Assembly (NCBI RefSeq): GCF_014196455.1
Contig: NZ_JACIDS010000004.1
Span: 372,001 to 436,000, forward strand
Length of the DNA stretch: 64,000 bases
Direction of reading: 5' to 3'
DNA from: Kaistia hirudinis
GTDB lineage: Bacteria > Pseudomonadota > Alphaproteobacteria > Rhizobiales > Kaistiaceae
Shown: in pieces, positions 10,073 to 18,414 of the stretch
Position numbering within the stretch: position 1 is the first letter of the stretch
How the letters are laid out: each line of letters opens with the position of its first letter
Made by a program: the position numbers and the translations under genes
The notes under the pieces: model-generated
Database searches by the model: none
The model's input: only the letters and a program-made list of their open reading frames with translations
What the model was told of the DNA's origin: nothing

Positions 10073-10582
10073 TCAGCCCGAGGACCTGCTTTCGTCGGGT
10101 CTGATCGTCGCACCTCTGATCAGAGCGCCGGCGCGTTCTATCGCCTTGACGATCCGCTGATAGGTACCGCAACGGCAGAGATTGGCGTGCATCTCGGCGA
10201 TGATCTCTTCCCGCGTCGGCGCGTTGTTGTGCGCCAGCAATGCAGCGGCGCGCATGAGTTGGCCCGACTGGCAATAGCCGCATTGCGGCACCTGCTCCTC
10301 GATCCAGGCCCGCTGCAGCGGGTGCGTCCCGTCCGGTGAAAGACCCTCGATCGTGCGGACATTGCGACCCTCCAGCGAGCCTATCGGCGTCAGGCAGGCG
10401 AATGCCGCTTCGCCGTCGATATGAACGGTGCAGCAACCGCATGCGCCGATTCCGCAACCATATTTCGTGCCCACGAGGCCAAACACGTCGCGCAGGACCC
10501 ACAGCAGCGGTGTGTCCTCATCGACTTCCGCGCTGTGCTGTTCGCCGTTTATGCTGAGGTTGATCTTCCGGACAGCCATCAT
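10073..10582 (-). CDS. Xanthine dehydrogenase family 2Fe-2S subunit (isoquinoline 1-oxidoreductase alpha-type)
   Basis: A 169-residue iron-sulphur electron carrier. The plant-type 2Fe-2S cluster uses C43, C48, C51 and C63 ([11 protein letters not shown], then FAC); the second helical cluster uses C101, C104, C136 and C138 (CGYCQSGQ and LCRCGTY). It should pass electrons from the molybdopterin subunit encoded just upstream to an external acceptor. The start is one of two consecutive ATGs at 10582/10579. In the present sequence the frame of the large subunit runs into this gene without a stop, but a TGA overlapping these ATG codons exists in the frame the large subunit should have used, so the apparent fusion is best read as a frameshift artefact or mutation. 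Function may be lost if the partner is dead. Confidence 0.88.
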   Translation of the reverse strand: MMAVRKINLSINGEQHSAEVDEDTPLLWVLRDVFGLVGTKYGCGIGACGCCTVHIDGEAAFACLTPIGSLEGRNVRTIEGLSPDGTHPLQRAWIEEQVPQCGYCQSGQLMRAAALLAHNNAPTREEIIAEMHANLCRCGTYQRIVKAIERAGALIRGATIRPDESRSSG

Positions 10583-12822
10583 GTCTCGCGCGGCAAGAGG
10601 GCGTGATCGCAGACGGGCAGCTTGCGGATTCGCGGCCCGCCAAGCATCATAGATCGCATTGGTGAGCGCCGGCGGCACGACGCTGACCGCACCCTGAGAG
10701 ACGTCCCCCCAGAACTGTCGATCTGTTATCCAGTGAATCTGGACATCTGGCATGGCATCGGCGCGCAGCAATTCGTAGGTGTCGAAATTGCCCTGCTGAA
10801 CCATGCCGTCCTCGAAACTGATCCGTCCGTAGAGAGCGGACGACAGTCCGAATGCGACGCCGCCCTCTACTTGCGCCTCTGCATTGCGCGGGTTCCCAAG
10901 CATGCCGACGTCAGCGACAACCAGCACGCGATCGACCTTGAGGCTGCCGTGGCCGTCCAGCGTGACCTCGACGACGACGGCGTAGAAGCCGCCCTGGTAC
11001 TCGTGCGCTGCGATGCCACGTCCGCGCCCGCGCGGCATGGGCGTGTCCCAGTTGGAGCGCTTCGCAGCCTCGTCCAGCACCGCACGCAGCCTGCCCGCGC
11101 GTTCGGCGGACGGCAGAGGTTGGTCGAACTCCAGAAGTGGCACCTCAGGAGGGGTGGTCGCTGGGTCCAGGAGAGCGCGCTGGAACCGGTAGGCGTCGGA
11201 GCCTGCTTGGTGCGCCAGTTCGCCGAGGAAGCTCTGTATTGCGAACACGTCGATCGAATTGCCGACGCCGCGCATCAGTCCGACGGGGACGCCGAGCGGT
11301 TCGGCTGCCCAATCGACCAGGATGTTCGGAATGGAAAAGAGAATGGAATCGGCGCCATAGGTCGAATTGACCATGGCGTGGCTATCGTCCTTGGTCTGGC
11401 CGGAGATTCGGTGCGTCCAAGCCGCGAGTCTTCCGTTGGCATTGAAGCCGGCGCGCATGCGTACCATCGCGCTCTGGCGATAGATCCCATGTCGCATGGT
11501 CTCCTCACGACTCCAGACCAGCTTGACCGGGGTGCCGCGCATGGTCTTGGCGACAGCTACGGCCTGTGCGATGGCGTCGCTATGGAGACGGCGGCCGAAT
11601 CCTCCGCCCATCTGCGTGGGGTGCAGCCGGCCGGTCTCGACAGGCATGCCGGTGATGGCGGCCGCAACGCGCAGCGCCTCTTCCGGAGCTTGCGTCGGCG
11701 CCCAGACCTCGAAGCCGTCATCGCGCACCACAGCGGTGGCATTCATGGGCTCGAGCGCGCCATGTTCCAGATAGGGAAAGACATAGTCAGCCTCGAAGGT
11801 GCCCGCCGCCTGCCGCAGCGCCTCTGCCGGGTCGCCGTCGCGCCGTAGCACCCTGTAGGGCGCGCCTTCGAGCCCGGCGAGCAGCTGTGCGCTGATCGTC
11901 TCGTCCTCAAGTCGGAAGGGACATCCCACTCAATGGGAATCGAATCGAGCGCTCGCTTCGCATCCCACCAGTTCCCGGCGATCACCGCGACGGCTCGCTG
12001 GGACCCAGCGGCGAGCAGCGCTGGCTCGTCGAGCACAAGGACCTGACGCACGCCGGGCTGTTCGGCCAGTGCTTTCGTGGCAAAGACCCTGGGGCTCCCG
12101 CCGAAATAGGGGCAAGCCGCCACCGCGGCGAACACCATGCCGTCCAGTTGCACATCGATACCGAAGACCCCGGCACCGACCACTTTTCCGGGCAAGTCCA
12201 GTCGCTGAACGGATCGCCCGACATGACGCCAATCCTTGGCCTCCTTCAGGCGAACGCTTCTTGCGTCGGGCACCGGAAGTGTCGCCGCCTCCGATGCCAG
12301 ATCGCCGTAGCTCAGGCTCCTGCCGGTCTGGGTATCGATGACCGCTCCGTCCTTCGCGACGAGGCGGTCGCTCGGAACGCGCCATCTCGCCGCGGCGGCT
12401 TTGGTCAGCATCATACGGACCTGAGCTCCCGCCGTCCTGAGCCTGAGGTCGGAATCGCGCAGACCGAAGCTTGCTTCGGTCGTCGTTCGCCCGAAAGGCT
12501 GCGATTCGGCGAGATTGCGCCAGACCGGCACAAACTCGAAGCCGATTGTCGACCAGTCCGCCTCGAGCTCCTCTGCCAGCAACTGAGCCATCATCGTGAT
12601 CGTCCCCTGGCCCATCTCCATCTGGCCGATGCGCAGGACGACCCGGTTCTGTGGTGTGACGACAACCCAGTTGTTGAGTTCGATGTCGGCAGGGTTCGGC
12701 TGCGCCGACTTTCTACCAAGGCCAGCGAGCGAGAAACCGACTGTCAAGGCACCTGCGGCGAAAGCACCTGAGATCAGCAGGCTTCGCCGTGAGAGGGCCG
12801 AGTGAGTGATCCGGTCCTTCAT
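10579..12822 (-). pseudogene. Xanthine dehydrogenase family molybdopterin-binding subunit, two frameshifts
   Basis: This resembles the large subunit (about 740 residues) of isoquinoline 1-oxidoreductase/aldehyde dehydrogenase type enzymes, which hydroxylate N-heterocycles or aldehydes in the periplasm. It begins MKDRITHSALSRRSLLISG with a twin-arginine export signal. Conserved stretches are GQMEMGQGTITMMAQLLAEEL, the middle [17 protein letters not shown] and [24 protein letters not shown]. The reading frame breaks near 11910-11935, just after DSIPIEWD (one base missing), and again near 10645-10655, where AIYDA should continue [14 protein letters not shown] in another frame and end at a TGA overlapping the next ATG. 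The second break fits loss of one GC unit from GCGC. Either a pseudogene or two sequence errors. Confidence 0.8.
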
Positions 12823-12985
12823 CCCGATTCCCAACACGCTCAGCGTAGCGGGAAGATTACTCCCCGTGTACCTAACGGTTGTGTATCGACCGAGGCTCTC
12901 CTGCGTCAAGGACCACTTGTCGAAGCGAGGCGCGCAGTGACGACGTGATGCCGTCGCTGAGCGCCTCGACGCCGAAGCGGGCTGG

Positions 12986-13543
12986 TCAGGCCGCGACCTT
13001 CTCCGCGAAGCGCGGGATCGATTCGGAGATCTTGTCGCCCGTGAACTTGGCGACCCAGCCTTCCGGCGTGGTGAAGAGGCGGATGCAGGTGAAGCGGGGC
13101 TCGGGGCCCATGTCGAACCAGTGCAGCGTGCCGGCGGGGACCGAGAGCAGGTCGTCGCGGGTGCAGACCACCTGATAGACCTTGTCGCCGAGATGCAGAT
13201 AGAAGGCGCCCGACCCTTCGACGAAGAAGCGGACTTCGTCCTCGTCATGGGTGTGCTCGTCGAGGAACTTGGCGCGCAGCTCTGTCTTCTTCGGATTGTC
13301 GGGCGTCAGGCGGATCACGTCGACGGACTGGTAGCCAGCCGCGGCGGAAAGACGATCGACCTCGGTCTGATAGGCCGCGATCACCTGTTCCTGCATCGCG
13401 CCCTCGGGCAACTCGGCGCTCGCCTTCCAGCGCTCGAAATGCACGCCAACCTTGCCGAGCAGATCGGCAATCTCAGCCGGATCGCTGGTCGTGACGTCGG
13501 GATGGTCCGGATTCTTGTCGGGATAGATGATGAGCGTGGTCAT
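12986..13543 (-). CDS. mtnD: Acireductone dioxygenase
   Basis: A 185-residue cupin that converts acireductone and O2 to the 2-keto acid precursor of methionine plus formate (Fe form), or to an off-pathway product plus CO (Ni form). The metal ligands are visible as H97, H99 and E103 in DEHTHDEDEVRFFVEG and H141 in PAGTLHWFDMG. It starts MTTLIIYPDKN at ATG 13543, overlapping the mtnB stop by ATGA, so the two are coupled. Together with mtnB here and mtnK at 16502 it forms the methionine salvage pathway from methylthioribose; the isomerase mtnA and enolase-phosphatase mtnC are not in the window. Confidence 0.95.
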   Translation of the reverse strand: MTTLIIYPDKNPDHPDVTTSDPAEIADLLGKVGVHFERWKASAELPEGAMQEQVIAAYQTEVDRLSAAAGYQSVDVIRLTPDNPKKTELRAKFLDEHTHDEDEVRFFVEGSGAFYLHLGDKVYQVVCTRDDLLSVPAGTLHWFDMGPEPRFTCIRLFTTPEGWVAKFTGDKISESIPRFAEKVAA

Positions 13544-14190
13544 GGCGTGAACCTCCGATATGAAAGCTCGAAATCGAAAAGCGCTTCGAGGGCTTCGAGA
13601 TGGCGGGCGGCCTCGGCCGGGGTGCGGCCCCAAGCATAGAGGCCGTGGCCCGAGAGAAGATAGCCGGGCGCGGCATGAACGTCGGCGCCGAATGCGGCGA
13701 AGCGGGCATCGACCCGAGCCGCGAGCGTCTCCGTATCCTGCTCGTTGGCGAAGACCGGAACCTCGACGCGCGCCTCGTGCGTGGTGACGCCGGCGAGCGC
13801 CTTCTGCAGCTCCCAGCCGTTCAGGATCACGCGACCTTCCGCCTCGGCGAGACGGGCGATCACGGTCGCCGCGGGGCTGTGGACATGGAAGATCGCGCCG
13901 ATCTCCGGATGCTGGTGATAGAGCGCGACATGCAGCGGCGCCTCGGCCGAGGAGCGCGGCAGCAGCGGCGCATCGAGCGGCTGGATCAGGATGTCGGCGG
14001 CGAGCAGCGCGCCCTTGTCGACGCCCGAACGGGTGATCGCGATGCGGCCGGCGTCGATCCGCGCCGAGAAATTGCCCGAGGTCGCGGGCACCCAATGGCG
14101 TGCGGACGCCCGACGACCCGCTGCGATCACCTCGGCGACCGCATGCGCCTCGTCATTGCCTTCGCCCGCCAAATGGACGGTCGTTGCCAT
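13540..14190 (-). CDS. mtnB: Methylthioribulose-1-phosphate dehydratase
   Basis: A 216-residue class II aldolase/adducin family protein that dehydrates 5-methylthioribulose-1-phosphate in methionine salvage. Motifs include VPATSGNFSARI, RSGVDKG, a zinc-binding pair in AIFHVHSPAATV (H102, H104) and a third zinc His in YLLSGHGLYAWGRT near residue 176. The start chosen is ATG 14190 (MATTVHLAGEG); an in-frame extension upstream has no family similarity. It leads the mtnB-mtnD unit and is divergent from the binding-protein gene at 14446; an inverted repeat at 14277-14307 lies between. Confidence 0.93.
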   Translation of the reverse strand: MATTVHLAGEGNDEAHAVAEVIAAGRRASARHWVPATSGNFSARIDAGRIAITRSGVDKGALLAADILIQPLDAPLLPRSSAEAPLHVALYHQHPEIGAIFHVHSPAATVIARLAEAEGRVILNGWELQKALAGVTTHEARVEVPVFANEQDTETLAARVDARFAAFGADVHAAPGYLLSGHGLYAWGRTPAEAARHLEALEALFDFELSYRRFTP

Positions 14191-14276
14191 CCCAATTCTC
14201 CAACGGACGGTGCCGCTGCGCGACGGCTCCGTCTTTTTCTCACCTAACTCCGCGATCCGGCGCAATCCGAGGCGGA

Positions 14277-14307
14277 TTTTCCCATTTATCGGCCTTCAAA
14301 TGGAAAA
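14277..14307. promoter_or_regulatory. Imperfect dyad between mtnBD and the binding-protein/mtnK genes
   Basis: TTTTCCCATTT (14277-14287) and AAATGGAAAA (14298-14307) are complementary apart from one extra C. The AT-rich dyad lies about midway in the 255-bp divergent gap and is a candidate operator or shared promoter element for both methionine salvage units. No regulator gene is adjacent. Confidence 0.4.
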
Positions 14308-14445
14308 TCCTTCGTTCCGCGGCCGAGATCAGCCGCTGTATCAAAAAATGATTGCGAGTTCACCTCTTTTGGGCTCGTCGTAAAGGGCGCAGCACGGCGC
14401 CCTCGACGGCGCGTGGCAGAAGAAGATACATCGGGAGAGACCACC

Positions 14446-15495
14446 ATGAAACGCCGTACCATTCTCCGCCTTGCCGGGGCCGGGCTTCTCGTCGGCTCGC
14501 TGCTCGGCGGCTCCGCCTTCGCCGAGGGCATCGCCGGCGCGCCGGCGCCGTTCGACAAGGGCGGCGTCAAGGTGGCGCTCGTCACCTTCATCTCCGCCGG
14601 CGACTTCTTCCAGGCCTACCAGGCCGGCGCCCAGAAGCAGGCGAAGGAACTCGGCATCGATCTCCAGATCTTCTCCGGCCGCCAGGATGCTGCCGCGCAG
14701 CGCGAGCAGGTCGAGCAGGCGATCAATCTCGGCGTCCAGGGCATCATCATCGACCATGGCCAGCCCGAGGCGCTGAAGGACGTCGCTCAGAAGGCGCTCG
14801 ATGCCGGCATCAAGGTCGTGGCCTTCGACGTCAATCTCGACAATCCGAAGATCCCGCAGGTCGAGCAGTCCGACCATGAGCTCGCCAAGGCCGCGCTCGG
14901 CCAGGCGCTCGCCGACAATGGCACCGCGTTCAACGCGGGCTATGTCTATGTCGCCGGCTTCGCCCCGCTCGACCGCCGCAACGAGATCTGGGAAGAGGTG
15001 AAGAAGGCCAATCCCGGCATCGTCGAGAAGGCGCATTTCGGCGCCGTGAACGACACGACCGCGACCTCGACCGCCGACCAGGCCAAGGCCGCCTTCCGCG
15101 CCAATCCCGACATCACCGTCGTCTTCGCCCCCTATGACGAGTTCGCCCGCGGCGTGAAGCTCGCGACCGACGAACTCGGCATCTCCGACAAGGTGAAGAT
15201 CTATTCGGCCGACGTGTCGACCGCCGACATCACCGAAATCACCGCCGAGGGCAGCCCGTGGGTCGCCACCGCCGCGACCAACCCGGCCGTCGTCGGCGCC
15301 GTCTCGGTGCGCGCCGTCGCCAAGCTGATCGCGGGCGAGGATCCCGGCCACAACATCGTCGTGAAGCCGGTTCTGATCACGCAGAAGGACCTGCGCGCTG
15401 CCGGCATCAAGACGGTCGAGGACCTCGACGCCAAGCTGCCGGCATTCGGCCAGAGCGACGCGGCGACGGCGCCCTGGATTCCGGCCGCCAAGTAA
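14446..15495 (+). CDS. Ribose-type ABC transporter substrate-binding protein (copy 1)
   Basis: A 349-residue periplasmic sugar-binding protein (Peripla_BP_4). It starts MKRRTILRLAGAG, with an export signal containing adjacent basic residues and cleavage near AFA-EG. The mature sequence carries VALVTFISAGDFFQAYQAGA, INLGVQGIIIDHGQPEALKD, VVAFDVNLDNPKIPQVEQSD and DITVVFAPYDEFARGVKLA. It is closely related to the binding protein at 22378: both mature proteins begin EGIAGAPAPFDKGGVK and most conserved blocks match. It heads a plus-strand set with an exported unknown protein and mtnK, so methylthioribose is a likely ligand (inference). No membrane or ATPase gene follows; the nearest compatible ones are at 18415-20960. 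Confidence 0.9.
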   Translation: MKRRTILRLAGAGLLVGSLLGGSAFAEGIAGAPAPFDKGGVKVALVTFISAGDFFQAYQAGAQKQAKELGIDLQIFSGRQDAAAQREQVEQAINLGVQGIIIDHGQPEALKDVAQKALDAGIKVVAFDVNLDNPKIPQVEQSDHELAKAALGQALADNGTAFNAGYVYVAGFAPLDRRNEIWEEVKKANPGIVEKAHFGAVNDTTATSTADQAKAAFRANPDITVVFAPYDEFARGVKLATDELGISDKVKIYSADVSTADITEITAEGSPWVATAATNPAVVGAVSVRAVAKLIAGEDPGHNIVVKPVLITQKDLRAAGIKTVEDLDAKLPAFGQSDAATAPWIPAAK

Positions 15496-15525
15496 GTCCA
15501 GACGACGAGGGGAGGGGTGCGGGTG

Positions 15526-16356
15526 ATGGCGACGCTTCGGTCACGGTTCGGCATGGCGGCGCTCGCCGCTGCCTTCGCTCTTCTCCCGGCGGGCCTCGCG
15601 CTCGCCGAGGAGCCGGACAGCTTCCTCATTTCCTATGAGACGACCCCGTCCTTCGGCTTCGACCTGCCGAAGCTCAAGGCGGCGAGCTATGACGAGCGCG
15701 CCGCCTTCTCGCAGAAGATCCTCGTCGACATCGTCCCGCGCATCGCCGACGCCGTGGGGATCGATTCGGAGAACATCATCAGCGAGGTCACGCCGGGCGG
15801 CTATCTGCTGAAGACCAACGCGTCGCTGCAGAGCGCCGCAGAGGTCTCCAGCGACGAGGCGGAGCGGTTTGCCGCGGGCCTCGGCTATGTCTTCCGGCAA
15901 TACAGCGTGCTGGTCTCCGGCCTCGACGATGAGGGCGGCAATACCGGCTATGTCGTCGTCACGTTCCCCGAGAACACGCTCGACGCCAAGGTCGCGCAAG
16001 CCTTCTTCGAGAAAGCCGCCTCCGTCGAGAAGGGGCTCGGCGGCGGATATACCGCCTTTGGCGACGACCAGATCTTCCTGAATGTGGCCGATTCCGCCGG
16101 CAAGCCCTATTCGGGCCTGGACAACGCCGCGTTCCTCGCCGGCCTCACCAAGGCGGCAGCGGAATTCGGCCCGCCGCAACCCACGATCGACGGAACGGGA
16201 ACGGCGTCGGCGCGCTTCGTCGGCAATGAATGGGACAAGCAGGCGCAAGGCGAGGCCTATGTCGAGAAGCTCGGCGGACCCGGCTCCGAGATCGTGAAAT
16301 CGCTCGACGCCATCGAGTTCGACTATGCGAAGCTGGTGCAGGACGCGTTCAACTAG
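15526..16356 (+). CDS. Exported protein of unknown function in the mtnK gene set
   Basis: A protein of about 276 residues with a clear Sec signal peptide (AALAAAFALLPAGLALA, cleaved before EEPD). I do not recognise the mature domain. It has no Cys lipobox, no transmembrane helix and no catalytic signature; it is rich in acidic residues and has alternating secondary-structure stretches such as PGGYLLKTNASLQSAAEV, NTGYVVVTFPENTLDAKVA and GGGYTAFGDDQIFLNVADSAG. The start is ATG 15526 with GGAGGGG 8 bp upstream; GTG 15517 is possible. It begins 30 bp after the binding-protein gene and is followed by mtnK, so it is probably expressed with methylthioribose uptake and may assist in the periplasm. 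That role is inference. Confidence 0.75.
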   Translation: MATLRSRFGMAALAAAFALLPAGLALAEEPDSFLISYETTPSFGFDLPKLKAASYDERAAFSQKILVDIVPRIADAVGIDSENIISEVTPGGYLLKTNASLQSAAEVSSDEAERFAAGLGYVFRQYSVLVSGLDDEGGNTGYVVVTFPENTLDAKVAQAFFEKAASVEKGLGGGYTAFGDDQIFLNVADSAGKPYSGLDNAAFLAGLTKAAAEFGPPQPTIDGTGTASARFVGNEWDKQAQGEAYVEKLGGPGSEIVKSLDAIEFDYAKLVQDAFN

Positions 16357-16452
16357 GATCCGGACTGTGCCAGCCATTCGTTCGCCTCGCTTGGTCCTGT
16401 CGCGAGGCGGTATCCGCATCGCCTGAATTTGCCCTAATATCCGCGCCTTTCA

Positions 16453-16479
16453 CATCGCCCCTCAGCCTGCGGGGCGATG
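16453..16479 (+). promoter_or_regulatory. 9-bp hairpin upstream of mtnK
   Basis: CATCGCCCC (16453-16461) pairs perfectly with GGGGCGATG (16471-16479) around a 9-nt loop. It ends 22 bp before the mtnK start, leaving the ribosome site TGGGAGAA free. It could act as a leader structure or a weak attenuator. No known riboswitch consensus was recognised. Confidence 0.45.
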
Positions 16480-16501
16480 TTGCGTTGGGAGAACCCTTTC
16501 G

Positions 16502-17761
16502 ATGTCGCTCGTCACGCCGCCCGGCTATTATTCCCTCAACGAGGAATCCGTCCGCGCCTTTCTGGACGGCCTGCCGGAGATCCAGGCCCGGCTCGGCGGC
16601 AAGCCGGCGGATTGGACCGTCGTCGAAGTCGGCGACGGCAATCTGAACCTCGTCTTTCTCGTGGACGGGCCGGACGGCTCGGTCTGCGTCAAGCAGGCGC
16701 TGCCCTATGTGCGCGCCGCGGGCGAAAGCTGGCCGCTGCCGCTCGACCGCGCCTTTTTCGAGCAGGCCTATTACCGCGCCGTGGCGCCGGTCGTCGGCGC
16801 CCTGGTGCCGGCCTTCTATCACTACGAGCCCGCGCTCTATGCGATCGTGATGGAGAAGCTGGCGCCGCACATCATCTTGCGCCGCGGCCTGATCGAGGCA
16901 CGGCGCTATCCGAATGTCGCCCGCGACGTCGGTGAGTTCACGGCACAGGCGACTTTCGCGACGTCCGATCTTGGCGCGACGATCGAGGAGAAGGCGGAGT
17001 GGGCCTCGACCTTCGCCAAGAACACCTCGCTGCTCCGCATCACCGCGGAAGTTGTGTTCACCGATCCGCTCGGCACCTCGCCGCGCAATCGCTGGACCAG
17101 CCCGCATCTCGATGATCTCGCGCGCGAATTCCGCGCGGATTCAGCGCTGAAGACGATCGTCGCCGACTGGGGCTGGCGCTTCCTCACCGATGGCCAGGCG
17201 CTGATCCATGGCGACCTGCACACCGGCTCGGTGATGGTGACGGAGACGGACACGCGCGTCATGGACCCGGAATTCGCGATCCTCGGCCCGATCGGCTTCG
17301 ATGTCGGCGCCTTCATCGCCAATCTGGTGATGAACTTCATCGCTCAGCCCGGCCACGCCAAGGCGGGCGACGAGCGGCGCGAAGCGGCGGACTGGGTCCT
17401 CGATCAGGTGCCGGTCTACTGGAACACCTTTTCCAGCCGCTTCCGCGCGCTCTGGGAGACCAAGGCTTCGGGCGACGCCTATCCGCCGGCGATGTTCGGC
17501 CCCGCCGATGCGGCGGCGCTGGACGCGGCGCGCACGCGCTTCCTCGACCGGATCTTCGCCGATGCCGTCGCCTATGCCGGCGTCAAGACGATCCGCCGCA
17601 TCCTCGGCTTCGCCCACAATGCCGACTTCGAGCGGATCGCCGACCCGGCGACGCGGGCGCCGCTGGAGGCAAAGGCGGCACGTCTCGCGCGGCAGTTCCT
17701 GCTGGAGCCGGGGAGCTTCCGAACGGCGGAAGATATCGTCGCAGCGGCGCGGGCGGTTTGA
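16502..17761 (+). CDS. mtnK: S-methyl-5-thioribose kinase
   Basis: A 419-residue kinase that phosphorylates 5-methylthioribose to MTR-1-phosphate, the entry step of this form of methionine salvage. It has the aminoglycoside phosphotransferase-like fold: ATP-binding segment DGNLNLVFLVDG then SVCVKQALPYVR, the Brenner-type catalytic motif HGDLHTGSVMV starting at H236, and the metal-binding loop MDPEFAILGPIGFDVGAF. Length is normal. The 145-bp gap upstream carries a hairpin and GGGAGA ribosome site, so it may have its own promoter or be cotranscribed with the binding protein at 14446. MTR can come from MTA nucleosidase inside the cell or from uptake. Confidence 0.95.
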   Translation: MSLVTPPGYYSLNEESVRAFLDGLPEIQARLGGKPADWTVVEVGDGNLNLVFLVDGPDGSVCVKQALPYVRAAGESWPLPLDRAFFEQAYYRAVAPVVGALVPAFYHYEPALYAIVMEKLAPHIILRRGLIEARRYPNVARDVGEFTAQATFATSDLGATIEEKAEWASTFAKNTSLLRITAEVVFTDPLGTSPRNRWTSPHLDDLAREFRADSALKTIVADWGWRFLTDGQALIHGDLHTGSVMVTETDTRVMDPEFAILGPIGFDVGAFIANLVMNFIAQPGHAKAGDERREAADWVLDQVPVYWNTFSSRFRALWETKASGDAYPPAMFGPADAAALDAARTRFLDRIFADAVAYAGVKTIRRILGFAHNADFERIADPATRAPLEAKAARLARQFLLEPGSFRTAEDIVAAARAV

Positions 17762-17827
17762 GCCGGCTGCTCGAAGCCTATATGATCGGAGAAGACCAGA
17801 TCGGCTTCGACGAAGATTGGTGCAGCG

Positions 17828-18028
17828 ATGAACCACAAGCCTTCCGGAGCGAGCGCGCCCCATGAATGGCCGGGGCTTCCCGCCGACGATGATCCTCAGG
17901 CGCGTCGGGAAAGAGCGGCCTTGCGGCGCAAGGCTTTTGGATCCCTCAAGGGAAAGATCGATCTCTCCCTTGAGCAGGCCCTCGCGCCGCTCGACCCCGA
18001 AGAACGCGATCGTTGGTATGGCGATTGA
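17828..18028 (+). CDS. Small antitoxin-like protein (VapB-type) of a PIN toxin pair
   Basis: A 66-residue charged protein (MNHKPSGASAPHEWPGLP start, RRERAALRRKAFGSLKGKIDLSL in the middle, DPEERDRWYGD end) directly upstream of a PIN-domain toxin gene. Its size, basic and acidic halves and overlap (TTGA) with the toxin start are typical of type II antitoxins. The KAFGSLKGKI segment resembles the toxin-binding tail of short VapB/DUF2281-like antitoxins, and I see no clear DNA-binding domain. Function is assigned from context. Confidence 0.7.
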   Translation: MNHKPSGASAPHEWPGLPADDDPQARRERAALRRKAFGSLKGKIDLSLEQALAPLDPEERDRWYGD

Positions 18029-18414
18029 ACTATCTGGCCGACACCCACACGCTGGTCTGGTTGTTCAACGACCGGGAGAAGCTCCCGCCGCGCGTGATCG
18101 ACGCGATTGCAGGCGACGAGAACGACATCTTCGTCAGTCCTGTATCGGCCTATGAGATCGCCCTGAAGTTCAATATCGGGAAATGGCCTGAAGTCGGCGC
18201 GCTCGCCAGCGCTCTCGAGGCACAATGCCGATCCGCAGGACTCCTCTCGCTGGCTATTTCCCTCCGCGATGCTCAGGCGGCCGGGCTGCTGCCCCTCAGC
18301 CACCGTGATCCCTTCGATCGCTTGCTGGCGGCGCAGAGTCTGTCAAACGGACTCCCCATCCTGTCCGCCGATCCGGCGCTCGATCTCTTCGAGGTCGAGC
18401 GCATCTGGGATTGA
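18025..18414 (+). CDS. PIN-domain toxin, VapC family
   Basis: A 129-residue PIN-domain ribonuclease. Acidic metal-binding residues appear in YLADTHTLVWLFND (first Asp), SAYEIALKFNIGKW (Glu) and LSHRDPFDRLLAAQSL (Asp pair), ending PILSADPALDLFEVERIWD. Such toxins cut RNA until neutralised by the antitoxin made from the upstream gene. The start is best placed at TTG 18025, overlapping the antitoxin stop; TTG 18013 is also in frame but less likely. Its TGA directly abuts the reverse-strand stop of the ribose-type permease (shared TGATCA), leaving no space for a terminator. Confidence 0.85.
   Translation: MNYLADTHTLVWLFNDREKLPPRVIDAIAGDENDIFVSPVSAYEIALKFNIGKWPEVGALASALEAQCRSAGLLSLAISLRDAQAAGLLPLSHRDPFDRLLAAQSLSNGLPILSADPALDLFEVERIWD

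Noticed and set aside
10073-11929. A genuine natural fusion of a molybdopterin subunit to a 2Fe-2S domain in reversed order
   Set aside because: The separate genes with an overlapping stop/start are recovered when the frame is corrected, and a separate upstream part of the large subunit exists in another frame, so frameshifts explain it better.
16357-16501. SAM or SAH riboswitch upstream of mtnK
   Set aside because: A hairpin is present but none of the conserved bases of the SAM-II, SAM/SAH or SAH classes that I know could be matched.
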